A stretch of DNA of 5,901 nucleotides from positions 1 through 5,901 of the forward strand of contig CAKTDK010000117.1 of assembly GCA_934541205.1 (NCBI GenBank), given 5' to 3'. The translations under genes and the position numbers were made by a program. This document shows positions 1-4,152 of the stretch, in pieces. The notes under the pieces were generated by a model, which worked only from the letters and a program-made list of their open reading frames with translations, did not search any database and was not told the DNA's origin. The DNA comes from an uncultured Eubacteriales bacterium. GTDB lineage: Bacteria > Bacillota > Clostridia > Oscillospirales > RGIG7773. The number at the start of each line of letters is the position of its first letter. Positions within the stretch are counted from its first letter, which is position 1.

Positions 1-330
1 ATCAAGCTGATTTGCAAATTCTTCTAAATCTTCTCTTGATAATGTTTCTGATAATATTTCAACAAGCTCACTTTTGGTAAAACAAGGCAATATATATTCG
101 TATCTGTCTTTTAATGATTGCTCATTAAAAAACTCCCTTAACTCATATTCCTTTGTGTTATCTATGCAATAGCTTATGATGCAGTTATCGCATATTAATT
201 GTTCATCTACCGTGTGATATGTATCGCATTTATATATATCCTCTCCGCAGTTATGACAGTATCCGATCTTCTTATCCTCGAAGTTAGGACACCTTGTCAT
301 ACAGGGAGTTTGTCCACATTCACTGCACAT
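1..330 (-). CDS. Cys-rich zinc-ribbon phage protein (3' end beyond window)
   Basis: The reading frame is open from an ATG at 330 down to base 1 (110 codons) and has no stop in the window, so the C-terminus is missing. An AGAGGAG ribosome-binding site lies just upstream. The N-terminus is full of paired cysteines: C2/C5, C10/C14, C25/C28 (YCHNCGE), C35, C47/C50 (LICDNC) and C55, which is the look of one or two zinc ribbons. The start MCSECGQTPC...RCPN resembles a small Cys-rich protein often seen in early regions of Bacillota prophages, whose function I do not know. The part from about residue 60 on is acidic, probably helical and free of the motif. It is the last gene seen in the leftward early operon, 115 bases after the membrane protein gene. 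Zinc binding is inferred from the Cys spacing; a role in nucleic-acid or protein binding is only a guess. Confidence 0.8.
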   Translation of the reverse strand, partial: MCSECGQTPCMTRCPNFEDKKIGYCHNCGEDIYKCDTYHTVDEQLICDNCIISYCIDNTKEYELREFFNEQSLKDRYEYILPCFTKSELVEILSETLSREDLEEFANQLD

Positions 331-407
331 TTTTTATTTCTCCTCTTGATTTTTTTATTTTTTGTGTTACACTTTAGTTACTTCTAAATCTACACATTTT
401 TTTGTGT

Positions 408-449
408 GCCTGTTGAGAACTCCACTTCTTGACAGGCTTTCTTTTTATT
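408..449 (+). terminator. Rightward intrinsic terminator-like hairpin
   Basis: Arms 408-419 and 426-437 (GCCTGTTGAGAA / TTCTTGACAGGC) form a 12-bp stem with a 6-base loop. Two of the pairs are G-U wobbles only when the + strand is the RNA; on the - strand they become mismatches. A T-rich tract (438-449) follows on the + strand only. The signal therefore fits a rightward terminator, although all genes recognised nearby run leftward. It overlaps the end of the membrane protein gene at 445-642. Confidence 0.5.
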
Positions 450-642
450 CTTCTTCATCCGGTTTCTCCCTTAATGCTTTTTTCATTTCTTTATATGTAT
501 TTGGCACAATTAACACCAGTATGGGCAATAACAGGAATAACAATCCGTTACCGTGTATTGTTCCGGATAAATATATGTCCTTGAATACTTCCATACCGCA
601 TATTGCTGTTATACACAGCCATGTTATTACTTTTGCTTTCAT
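445..642 (-). CDS. Small membrane protein, two hydrophobic segments
   Basis: A 65-residue protein with a hydrophobic segment at about residues 4-17, a short polar loop (KDIYLSGTIHGNG) and a second, stronger segment at about 33-47. It ends in a charged tail rich in Lys and Glu (KEMKKALREKPDEEE). The start ATG overlaps the stop of the upstream HTH gene by four bases (ATGA) and has a good AAAGGAAGTG ribosome-binding site, so the two are almost certainly translated together. I do not recognise the family. Its place in a leftward phage early operon is consistent with a membrane accessory function such as exclusion or interference with the host envelope, but nothing in the sequence proves that. Confidence 0.75.
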   Translation of the reverse strand: MKAKVITWLCITAICGMEVFKDIYLSGTIHGNGLLFLLLPILVLIVPNTYKEMKKALREKPDEEE

Positions 643-905
643 TGTTTCACTTCCTTTGAAATCATTTCTTCAGGCGTTAAAAAGAGTTTATATAGAGGAA
701 TTCTAAACGCTTTTGACAAGCTTATTAACTCTTTTAAAGTCCAAAATTGTGGCTTTTCTTCCCTGCTGTTTAATGTAGGTCTTGTAAACCTCGCAATTTT
801 TGCTATATCAGATTTTTTCATATTGTTTTTTGCTTTCAAAAATTCAATATTAATTTTTAAATTTTCATATATTTTTTCTTCTTCGCTTTGCCTTAATTTC
901 GGCAT
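639..905 (-). CDS. HTH (XRE/Cro-like) DNA-binding protein
   Basis: An 88-residue protein with a lambda-repressor-like fold at about residues 17-75. The helix KKSDIAKIAR (30-39), the likely recognition helix around TRPTLNSREE (41-50), and the helix LKELISLSKAFRIPLYKLF (58-76), which has the usual closing motif of XRE domains. It has an extra basic/acidic N-terminal stretch and no effector domain. The start is set by an AAAGGAAG ribosome-binding site about 7 bases upstream that lies inside the preceding small membrane gene, overlapping it by 13 bases. The stop overlaps the next gene by ATGA. It is the second regulator in the leftward operon, so a later-acting control protein of the element is the likely role. 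The recognition helix differs from those of the switch regulators, so it probably reads other sites. Confidence 0.8.
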   Translation of the reverse strand: MPKLRQSEEEKIYENLKINIEFLKAKNNMKKSDIAKIARFTRPTLNSREEKPQFWTLKELISLSKAFRIPLYKLFLTPEEMISKEVKQ

Positions 906-1030
906 TTTTTATCTTCCTTTCGTTTTAAAATTAAGTTAATTATTAAATACGTTCCCAACACTATTATTAAGCCTGTCCCAACTGATAACACGGACAGCAT
1001 TATACTGATTATTATGCTTATTGGTATCAC
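893..1030 (-). CDS. Small single-span membrane protein
   Basis: A 45-residue frame beginning VIPISIIISIML and ending LKRKEDKKCRN. Residues about 2-35 are almost wholly hydrophobic and the C-terminus is strongly basic, which suggests a membrane span with a cytoplasmic tail. The GTG start at 1030 overlaps the stop of the upstream gene by four bases (GTGA), and the 3' end overlaps the next HTH gene by 13 bases, so it sits in the operon like a translationally coupled gene. No Shine-Dalgarno is well placed for the GTG; the first ATG in frame is at 1000 and would give 35 residues, so the start is uncertain. The 13-base sequence before it (1027-1039) is repeated exactly before the other tiny membrane gene (1287-1367). 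Family not recognised. Confidence 0.55.
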   Translation of the reverse strand: MIPISIIISIMLSVLSVGTGLIIVLGTYLIINLILKRKEDKKCRN

Positions 1031-1039
1031 CTCACTTTG
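1027..1039 (-). repeat. 13-base repeat before a tiny membrane gene, copy 1
   Basis: CAAAGTGAGGTGA on the - strand, identical to 1374-1386. Here it encodes the end of the 1027-1266 product and contains the GTGA overlap with the next gene. Confidence 0.7.
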
Positions 1040-1266
1040 TCTTGTAATAATTCGTTATATAACTCATCTATAAAGCGATCCTCAAAATAATTTTCGTAAG
1101 TACATGGTTTAGGTATTTTAGGATAATTCATAGGATTATTATTCGTGATTTTGTAATGTGCTCCTTTTATATCCCTTTTTATTTCTTTGACCTCAATATT
1201 TGAATTATGATGTCTTGATTTACCGATACTTTCAAGAAGACATTTTAATTTTTCTGTATACGTCAT
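1027..1266 (-). CDS. Hypothetical soluble phage protein
   Basis: A 79-residue charged protein (MTYTEKLKCLLESIGKS...) with a basic middle rich in Lys, His and Asn and an acidic, aromatic C-terminal part (YENYFEDRFIDELYNELL). There is no membrane segment and no motif that I recognise. The start has a strong leader, ACAACGAAAGAAGGCGAGAG, immediately before the ATG, nearly identical to the leader of the gene at 1428-1628. Its stop overlaps the GTG start of the next small membrane gene. Position and size are typical of accessory genes in phage early operons. Expression is likely, given the quality of the leader, but no function can be proposed. Confidence 0.7.
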   Translation of the reverse strand: MTYTEKLKCLLESIGKSRHHNSNIEVKEIKRDIKGAHYKITNNNPMNYPKIPKPCTYENYFEDRFIDELYNELLQDKVR

Positions 1267-1268
1267 AC

Positions 1269-1287
1269 TCTCGCCTTCTTTCGTTGT
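1269..1287 (-). repeat. Repeated ribosome-binding leader, copy 1
   Basis: ACAACGAAAGAAGGCGAGA, the leader of the 1027-1266 gene. It differs by one base from the leader at 1631-1649; shortened forms with ACGAAAGGAA precede the genes starting at 905 and 2063. Confidence 0.7.
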
Positions 1288-1367
1288 TACTTTATTATCA
1301 ATACAATTATCGAAACGACAAGAGATAAAATTGAAGTTACTAATGCTGTATAATATCCTTTATACAT
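1287..1367 (-). CDS. Tiny single-span membrane peptide (26 aa)
   Basis: A 26-codon frame, MYKGYYTALV followed by TSILSLVVSIIVLIIK. Residues about 8-25 form one hydrophobic span, flanked by a Lys/Tyr-rich N-terminus and a terminal Lys. A GAGGTGAGA ribosome-binding site sits 5-7 bases before the ATG, which makes translation credible despite the small size. It lies between two soluble-protein genes of the leftward operon, and its stop is next to the ribosome-binding leader of the following gene. Peptides of this kind are common in Bacillota phages and are usually not annotated; some small hydrophobic phage peptides alter membrane processes or act as toxins. Which applies here cannot be told. Confidence 0.5.
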   Translation of the reverse strand: MYKGYYTALVTSILSLVVSIIVLIIK

Positions 1368-1368
1368 T

Positions 1369-1428
1369 TTATCTCACCTCACTTTGCCATATTAATGAAA
1401 GAAACGAACCTGACTTTTCTGTTGACAT
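1369..1428 (-). CDS. Possible 19-residue coupled mini-ORF
   Basis: The stop of the upstream gene and an ATG share one base (TAATG at 1426-1430), a common arrangement for translational coupling. The frame gives MSTEKSGSFLSLIWQSEVR and stops at 1369, just before the ATG at 1367 of the next tiny gene, and it spans that gene's ribosome-binding site. It has no Shine-Dalgarno of its own. It may only carry ribosomes to the next start, or be chance. Confidence 0.22.
   Translation of the reverse strand: MSTEKSGSFLSLIWQSEVR
1374..1386 (-). repeat. 13-base repeat before a tiny membrane gene, copy 2
   Basis: CAAAGTGAGGTGA on the - strand. Here it provides the GAGGTGA ribosome-binding site of the 26-residue membrane peptide gene. 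Confidence 0.7.
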
Positions 1429-1628
1429 TATAAATGTAGAAATTCCAGCTGATAAAGGTTAGAAAAATGTTCAAGCAATTCTTTTGATGTATTAGCGGTA
1501 ACATTATTTTCCCGTAATGCCGTTAATACATCATTTTTTATTTTTTCATAATTTAAAAAATTGTTTTGATGAAAAATTTCTAACTTTTCAATATCCTTTA
1601 TTTTTCCAAAAATATTTCTATTTTCCAT
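1428..1628 (-). CDS. Hypothetical soluble phage protein
   Basis: A 66-residue, probably all-helical protein (MENRNIFGKIKDIEKLEIFH...) rich in Lys, Glu, Asn and Leu, with no Cys, no membrane span and no recognised motif. The ATG at 1628 is preceded by the leader ACAACGAAAGAAGGTGAGAAG, a strong ribosome-binding site shared (one base different over 19) with the gene at 1027-1266. Transcription must reach it from the right, across the gene at 1706-1936, which is transcribed in the opposite direction. I cannot assign a function. Confidence 0.65.
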   Translation of the reverse strand: MENRNIFGKIKDIEKLEIFHQNNFLNYEKIKNDVLTALRENNVTANTSKELLEHFSNLYQLEFLHL

Positions 1629-1630
1629 CT

Positions 1631-1649
1631 TCTCACCTTCTTTCGTTGT
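1631..1649 (-). repeat. Repeated ribosome-binding leader, copy 2
   Basis: ACAACGAAAGAAGGTGAGA, the leader of the 1428-1628 gene, one base different from the copy at 1269-1287. Confidence 0.7.
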
Positions 1650-1654
1650 AATTA

Positions 1655-1683
1655 TTGTTATTTTCCCTCAACTATGGTATTAT
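1655..1683 (+). promoter_or_regulatory. Promoter of the rightward gene at 1706
   Basis: TTGTTA (1655-1660), a 17-base spacer and TATTAT (1678-1683) match sigma-A boxes with the best spacing. An AAAGGAG ribosome-binding site (1691-1697) lies close downstream, giving a very short leader. It faces against the leftward operon. Confidence 0.6.
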
Positions 1684-1705
1684 TTAGTCAAAAGGAGTGA
1701 TTTTT

Positions 1706-1936
1706 ATGCAATTACCTGATTTCAAAGATTTCCTATCAACTTTAACAGAAAAAGACTTTGAAGATATGGTAAAAACAGATACGGTTCAATTAGCACAAGT
1801 TTCAAATAAAATGTCTCCGGAAGAAGTGCAATTAATTATAACTAAAGCAATGACACAAACAGCTATAGCGTCTATTCAAGCTACTCTTTATCTGATTGAA
1901 AAGTATCACAATTGGCTAAATCAACAGCTTTCTTAA
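1706..1936 (+). CDS. Hypothetical protein, opposite strand within the early operon
   Basis: A 76-residue, mostly helical, mildly acidic protein (MQLPDFKDFLSTLTEKDFED... ending YHNWLNQQLS). The ATG at 1706 is chosen because AAAGGAG lies 8 bases before it; an earlier GTG at 1697 is inside that site. No membrane span or known motif is visible; the C-terminal half (about 37-72) could form a long amphipathic helix. It has its own promoter and runs in the direction of the repressor arm, while all its neighbours run leftward. Its last 56 bases overlap, tail to tail, the end of the leftward gene at 1881-2063. A gene expressed in the lysogen (a 'moron'-like insertion) is a reasonable guess. The function is unknown. 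Confidence 0.7.
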   Translation: MQLPDFKDFLSTLTEKDFEDMVKTDTVQLAQVSNKMSPEEVQLIITKAMTQTAIASIQATLYLIEKYHNWLNQQLS

Positions 1937-2063
1937 AAGTCTTTTTTACAATCTCTGATGTATCACAATTAATCTCAATATCAGTTTTCTTATTCTGTCG
2001 GCTTTGTATCGCAATTACAAGGTCGGCTATTTCTTTTGATTCTGCTTCTATGATAATTTTCAT
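1881..2063 (-). CDS. Small phage protein, MKIII-type
   Basis: The start is placed at the ATG at 2063 because an AAAGGAAA ribosome-binding site lies about 7 bases upstream; the longer frame from 2099 would run through the end of the Cro-like gene and lacks such a site. The 60-residue product begins MKIIIEAESKEIADLVIAIQ, a pattern of a short beta strand followed by an amphipathic helix that I associate with small unnamed proteins of Bacillota phages. It contains Cys residues in INCDTSEI and ANCDTF. It starts four bases after the Cro-like gene stops, so the two form a pair, and the leader is encoded by the last codons (NNERK) of that gene. The 3' end overlaps the convergent rightward gene. Function unknown. 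Confidence 0.65.
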   Translation of the reverse strand: MKIIIEAESKEIADLVIAIQSRQNKKTDIEINCDTSEIVKKTFKKAVDLANCDTFQSDKE

Positions 2064-2067
2064 TTTT

Positions 2068-2259
2068 TTATTTCCTTTCGTTGTTGTATAAATCATCAAT
2101 ACTGCAATTTAATATTTCTGCTATCTTTGGAAGTAAATCAGCTCGTGGAAAAGATTTATTTGACTCCCACATTGCTACAGCAGTTCTCCCTACTTTTAAT
2201 CTCTTAGCTAAATAATCTTGTGTCAAATTTAGCGACTCCCGCAATTCTCTTATCTTCAT
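2068..2259 (-). CDS. Cro-like HTH regulator (first leftward gene)
   Basis: A 63-residue single-domain XRE protein. The helix-turn-helix is at about residues 12-34 (LTQDYLAKRLKVGRTAVAMW), followed by LLPKIAEILNCSIDDLY, the usual last two helices. It is the first gene of the leftward operon, about 25 bases from the predicted start point, with an AAAGAGGTG ribosome-binding site. Its recognition helix (VGRTAVAMWE) is almost the same as that of the divergent repressor (VSRSTVAMWE), so both should read the same operators between them, as Cro and CI do in lambda. The expected role is to shut off the repressor promoter during the lytic or excising state. Excision-factor activity is a less likely alternative. 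Confidence 0.9.
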   Translation of the reverse strand: MKIRELRESLNLTQDYLAKRLKVGRTAVAMWESNKSFPRADLLPKIAEILNCSIDDLYNNERK

Positions 2260-2271
2260 ATTTTCACCTCT

Positions 2272-2290
2272 TTGTCAAGTATCTTGACAA
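2272..2290. promoter_or_regulatory. Operator O1
   Basis: A perfect inverted repeat, TTGTCAAG-TAT-CTTGACAA. Its core fits TGTCAA-N5-TTGACA, shared with O2 and O3. It lies just downstream of the leftward -10 box, across the expected start point, so binding here should block leftward transcription. Confidence 0.8.
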
Positions 2291-2291
2291 T

Positions 2292-2320
2292 ATTATAATT
2301 TACTGTTTTTTATTTGTCAA
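2292..2320 (-). promoter_or_regulatory. Leftward early promoter
   Basis: Read leftward, TTGACA (2320-2315), a 17-base spacer and TATAAT (2297-2292) make a perfect sigma-A consensus. The -35 box is the left half of operator O2, and O1 covers the start region. This is the promoter for the whole leftward operon, and two operators are placed to silence it. Confidence 0.85.
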
Positions 2321-2333
2321 TAGTTTTGACAAA
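2313..2333. promoter_or_regulatory. Operator O2
   Basis: A perfect inverted repeat with 8-base arms, TTTGTCAA-TAGTT-TTGACAAA, covering the -35 box of the leftward promoter. Its centre is 42 bp from that of O1 and 40 bp from that of O3, about four helical turns each. Confidence 0.8.
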
Positions 2334-2349
2334 TATTTTTTAAAAAATA

Positions 2350-2378
2350 TTGAATGTCAAAGTAATTGACTATATAAT
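2350..2378 (+). promoter_or_regulatory. Promoter of the repressor operon
   Basis: TTGAAT (2350-2355), a 17-base spacer and TATAAT (2373-2378). Operator O3 fills the spacer, so a protein bound there should compete directly with RNA polymerase. This would give autoregulation by the repressor, or shut-off by the Cro-like protein. Confidence 0.8.
2355..2371. promoter_or_regulatory. Operator O3
   Basis: TGTCAA-AGTAA-TTGACT, one base away from the symmetric consensus of O1 and O2, hence perhaps the weakest of the three sites. It lies between the -35 and -10 boxes of the rightward promoter. Confidence 0.7.
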
Positions 2379-2400
2379 AAAATAAAAAGGTGTTTTTAAT

Positions 2401-3039
2401 ATGAAACTTAAAGAATTAAGAACTCAAAAAAAAATAAATCAGCAAAAGCTTGCTAAAGATATAGGAGTGTCACGTTCAACTGTAGCTATGTGGGAAACTG
2501 ACAGCAGCCAACCGAGTAATGAAATGCTCTTAAAGTTAGCTGATTACTTCAATGTATCTGTTGATTTTCTGCTTGGTAAAGAAAATACAGTTAAAAGAAG
2601 CAAAGATAAAATAATGAATAATATTCTTGTTTTATTAGAAAAAAAGAATAAAACAATAGAAGAATTGTGCAAGTATTTAGACATATCCGAATATACTTTT
2701 GAAGATTGGATAAAAGGTGAAGACAAGACATATAATTTATATCTTCCGCATATAGCTGAATTTTTTAATGTTACAGTTGATGAAATTGTGGGAAGGGAAA
2801 AAGACGATTCAACTACAGCTATAATACTTGGAAAGGGATTTGGCTTAAAAACTCAAAAAATCCCTCCACAACAAAATAAAAAAACCTCTGAAAATAATTC
2901 AGAGGATATTAAAAAAGGCATTAATATTGTTATTTTTAGTGACACATACGGAATGGAAACAATAGAGATAGATAACAATGACCTTGAAACAGTCAGAAGC
3001 ATGCTAAAAGGCTTAGAATTAAAATTTAAGAATCAATAA
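2401..3039 (+). CDS. Tandem-HTH phage repressor without S24 domain
   Basis: A 212-residue protein with two XRE-type domains. The first (residues 1-60) has QQKLAKDIGVSRSTVAMWE as its helix-turn-helix and ends VSVDFLLG. The second (about 69-132) has TIEELCKYLDISEYTFEDW and ends VTVDEIVG. A polar linker (about 150-172) and a short C-terminal domain (173-212, INIVIFSDTYGMETIEID...) follow; I do not recognise this last part. The Ser/Lys autoprotease (LexA/S24) domain usual in CI-type repressors is absent. The gene has a good AAAAGGTG site and is driven from the operator-controlled promoter. An ImmA/IrrE-type protease gene follows, so inactivation by that protease, as for ImmR/ImmA of ICEBs1, is the natural model (inference). 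Linker codons contain a leftward terminator-like hairpin. Confidence 0.88.
   Translation: MKLKELRTQKKINQQKLAKDIGVSRSTVAMWETDSSQPSNEMLLKLADYFNVSVDFLLGKENTVKRSKDKIMNNILVLLEKKNKTIEELCKYLDISEYTFEDWIKGEDKTYNLYLPHIAEFFNVTVDEIVGREKDDSTTAIILGKGFGLKTQKIPPQQNKKTSENNSEDIKKGINIVIFSDTYGMETIEIDNNDLETVRSMLKGLELKFKNQ
2873..2905 (-). terminator. Leftward terminator-like hairpin inside the repressor gene
   Basis: CCTCTGAA (2885-2892) and TTCAGAGG (2898-2905) form a perfect 8-bp stem with a 5-base loop. Read leftward, the stem is followed by seven T, an A and four more T. On the + strand there is no T tract. It falls in the codons of the polar linker, where the protein sequence is least constrained. Confidence 0.5.
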
Positions 3040-3124
3040 TTTCAGAAGAAAATATTACCAGTACAATTTTGTCGAAAAAACTGTTAAAATATTCTTATAT
3101 TATGATTATGAGGAGATTTTAACA

Positions 3125-4021
3125 ATGAAAAACATTATCAGATTAACCAATGAGTACATTTTGTCTACTGGAATTAACAAGCTCCCTATCAGATTTAAAG
3201 ATTTGGAAGGGCTGTTGAAAAAAGAAGACTACGAATTAAAATCTTATATACAGGCAAAAGATTTAATTCAAAACTACAATTTGCAAAAGCATACAAAATA
3301 TGATGCATTTACAGTACACAATTCAAAACAAAATTTAAAAATTGTATTATATTCTGATAAGATATCAATAGGCTCAAAATTAATAGCTATTGCTCATGAA
3401 TTAGGTCATATCGTTTTAAACCATGCAAATTGTGGAGTTTGTGAAAAGAATTTTAAAGATGACGTCTTAGAAAAGGAAGCTGATGTTTTCGCACTACATC
3501 TTTTAGCTCCGCTATGCGTTCTTAAAAGCAGAAATATAAAAACGCCGGAAGAAGTTCAACAAGAAACACTATTATCTAATGATGTAGCAAGTACGATATA
3601 CAAAGAAATAAAAAGTCAAGAAAATAAGGAACCCCTTGAAGATGATATTTTAAAGCAATTTCATATCAGAAAAACAAAAAGAATTATCATACCGGCTATA
3701 ATAGTGAGCATATTAGTGTTAGGATTATCAGCATTTTTAATTATACATAATATAACCAACAAGCCAGAAAAATCTCCTGTAATACAAAACCCTACAGTAG
3801 AAAATAATTACATATCAACAGAGCCTATATCTGAAATAGACCCGCAACAACAAGAACAACCTAAAAATGATAAAACTGTATATACAACTAAAACAGGGCG
3901 TAAATATCATAATTCGGATTGTCCTTACATAGCAGGAAGAGAAAAATTTGAAATAAAGATTTCTGAGGCTATGGAACGTGATTATTTACCTTGTGATTTT
4001 TGCAAGCCTGATAAAGACTAA
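3125..4021 (+). CDS. Membrane-spanning ImmA/IrrE-type metalloprotease with C-terminal Cys/His domain
   Basis: A 298-residue protein in three parts. Residues 1 to about 180 are an ImmA/IrrE peptidase domain: HELGH at 91-95 holds the two zinc-binding His and the catalytic Glu, and EKEADVFA (116-123) supplies the downstream acidic residues (E118 is the likely third ligand). After a basic stretch (RKTKR, 182-186) a single membrane segment spans about 187-208. A Pro/Gln/Asn-rich linker (211-250) then leads to a small domain (251-293) with the pattern TKTGRKYH...C...PCDFC, ligands probably H262, C266, C290 and C293; it resembles Ada-like metal-binding modules found in secreted Bacillota proteins. 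The positive-inside rule puts the protease in the cytoplasm and the last domain outside. AGGAGA lies 8 bases before the ATG, and no clear promoter is seen in the 85-base gap, so it is likely co-transcribed with the repressor. Cleavage of that repressor is the expected role. Ordinary ImmA proteins lack the membrane and outer parts. Confidence 0.88.
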   Translation: MKNIIRLTNEYILSTGINKLPIRFKDLEGLLKKEDYELKSYIQAKDLIQNYNLQKHTKYDAFTVHNSKQNLKIVLYSDKISIGSKLIAIAHELGHIVLNHANCGVCEKNFKDDVLEKEADVFALHLLAPLCVLKSRNIKTPEEVQQETLLSNDVASTIYKEIKSQENKEPLEDDILKQFHIRKTKRIIIPAIIVSILVLGLSAFLIIHNITNKPEKSPVIQNPTVENNYISTEPISEIDPQQQEQPKNDKTVYTTKTGRKYHNSDCPYIAGREKFEIKISEAMERDYLPCDFCKPDKD

Positions 4022-4033
4022 TATTATAAAAAC

Positions 4034-4063
4034 ACCGTCTAAAAATTAATTTAGACGGTTTTT
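4034..4063 (+). terminator. Terminator of the repressor-protease operon
   Basis: ACCGTCTAAA (4034-4043) and TTTAGACGGT (4050-4059) form a perfect 10-bp stem with a 6-base loop, followed by T's. The other strand also has a T-rich tail (GTTTTTAT), so it may act both ways. It separates the repressor-protease unit from the nuclease gene. Confidence 0.88.
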
Positions 4064-4080
4064 GTCGATTATTGTATTGT

Positions 4081-4109
4081 TTGACAAATATAATTATATT
4101 ATGTATAAT
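4081..4109 (+). promoter_or_regulatory. Strong promoter of the nuclease gene
   Basis: TTGACA (4081-4086), a 17-base spacer and TATAAT (4104-4109) make a perfect consensus. No complete copy of the TGTCAA-N5-TTGACA operator overlaps it, so it looks independent of the lysogeny switch and fit for steady expression in the lysogen. Confidence 0.85.
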
Positions 4110-4152
4110 TATGGTATATTTTACAGTCGTTTGACTTTAAATAGGTGGGATT

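Noticed and set aside
199..387. Rightward hydrophobic frame of 62 codons opposite the zinc-ribbon gene
   Set aside because: Hydrophobicity is explained by T-rich antisense codons; there is no ribosome-binding site, and the opposite strand encodes a clear Cys-rich protein.
362..706. Rightward frame of 114 codons
   Set aside because: It is antisense to the membrane protein gene and part of the HTH gene, both of which have good ribosome-binding sites and coupled ATGA ends; the frame itself crosses the terminator hairpin and has no Shine-Dalgarno.
1426..1455. Leftward promoter with TATAAT near 1427-1432 and TTATCA upstream
   Set aside because: The -35 match is weak and TATAAT is frequent by chance in such A+T-rich DNA; the stretch is the end of a coding region.
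2544..2726. Leftward frame of 60 codons inside the repressor gene
   Set aside because: Shadow of the tandem-HTH coding sequence, without a ribosome-binding site.
3060..3110. Separate promoter for the protease gene (TTGTCG with TATATT or TATTAT)
   Set aside because: Spacing is 20 bases or more, or the boxes match badly; co-transcription from the repressor promoter explains expression.
4061..4088. TTTGTC...GACAAA around the nuclease -35 box as a fourth operator
   Set aside because: GTC to GAC spans 22 bases against 15 in O1-O3, the left part is the terminator T tract, and the right part is simply the -35 consensus.
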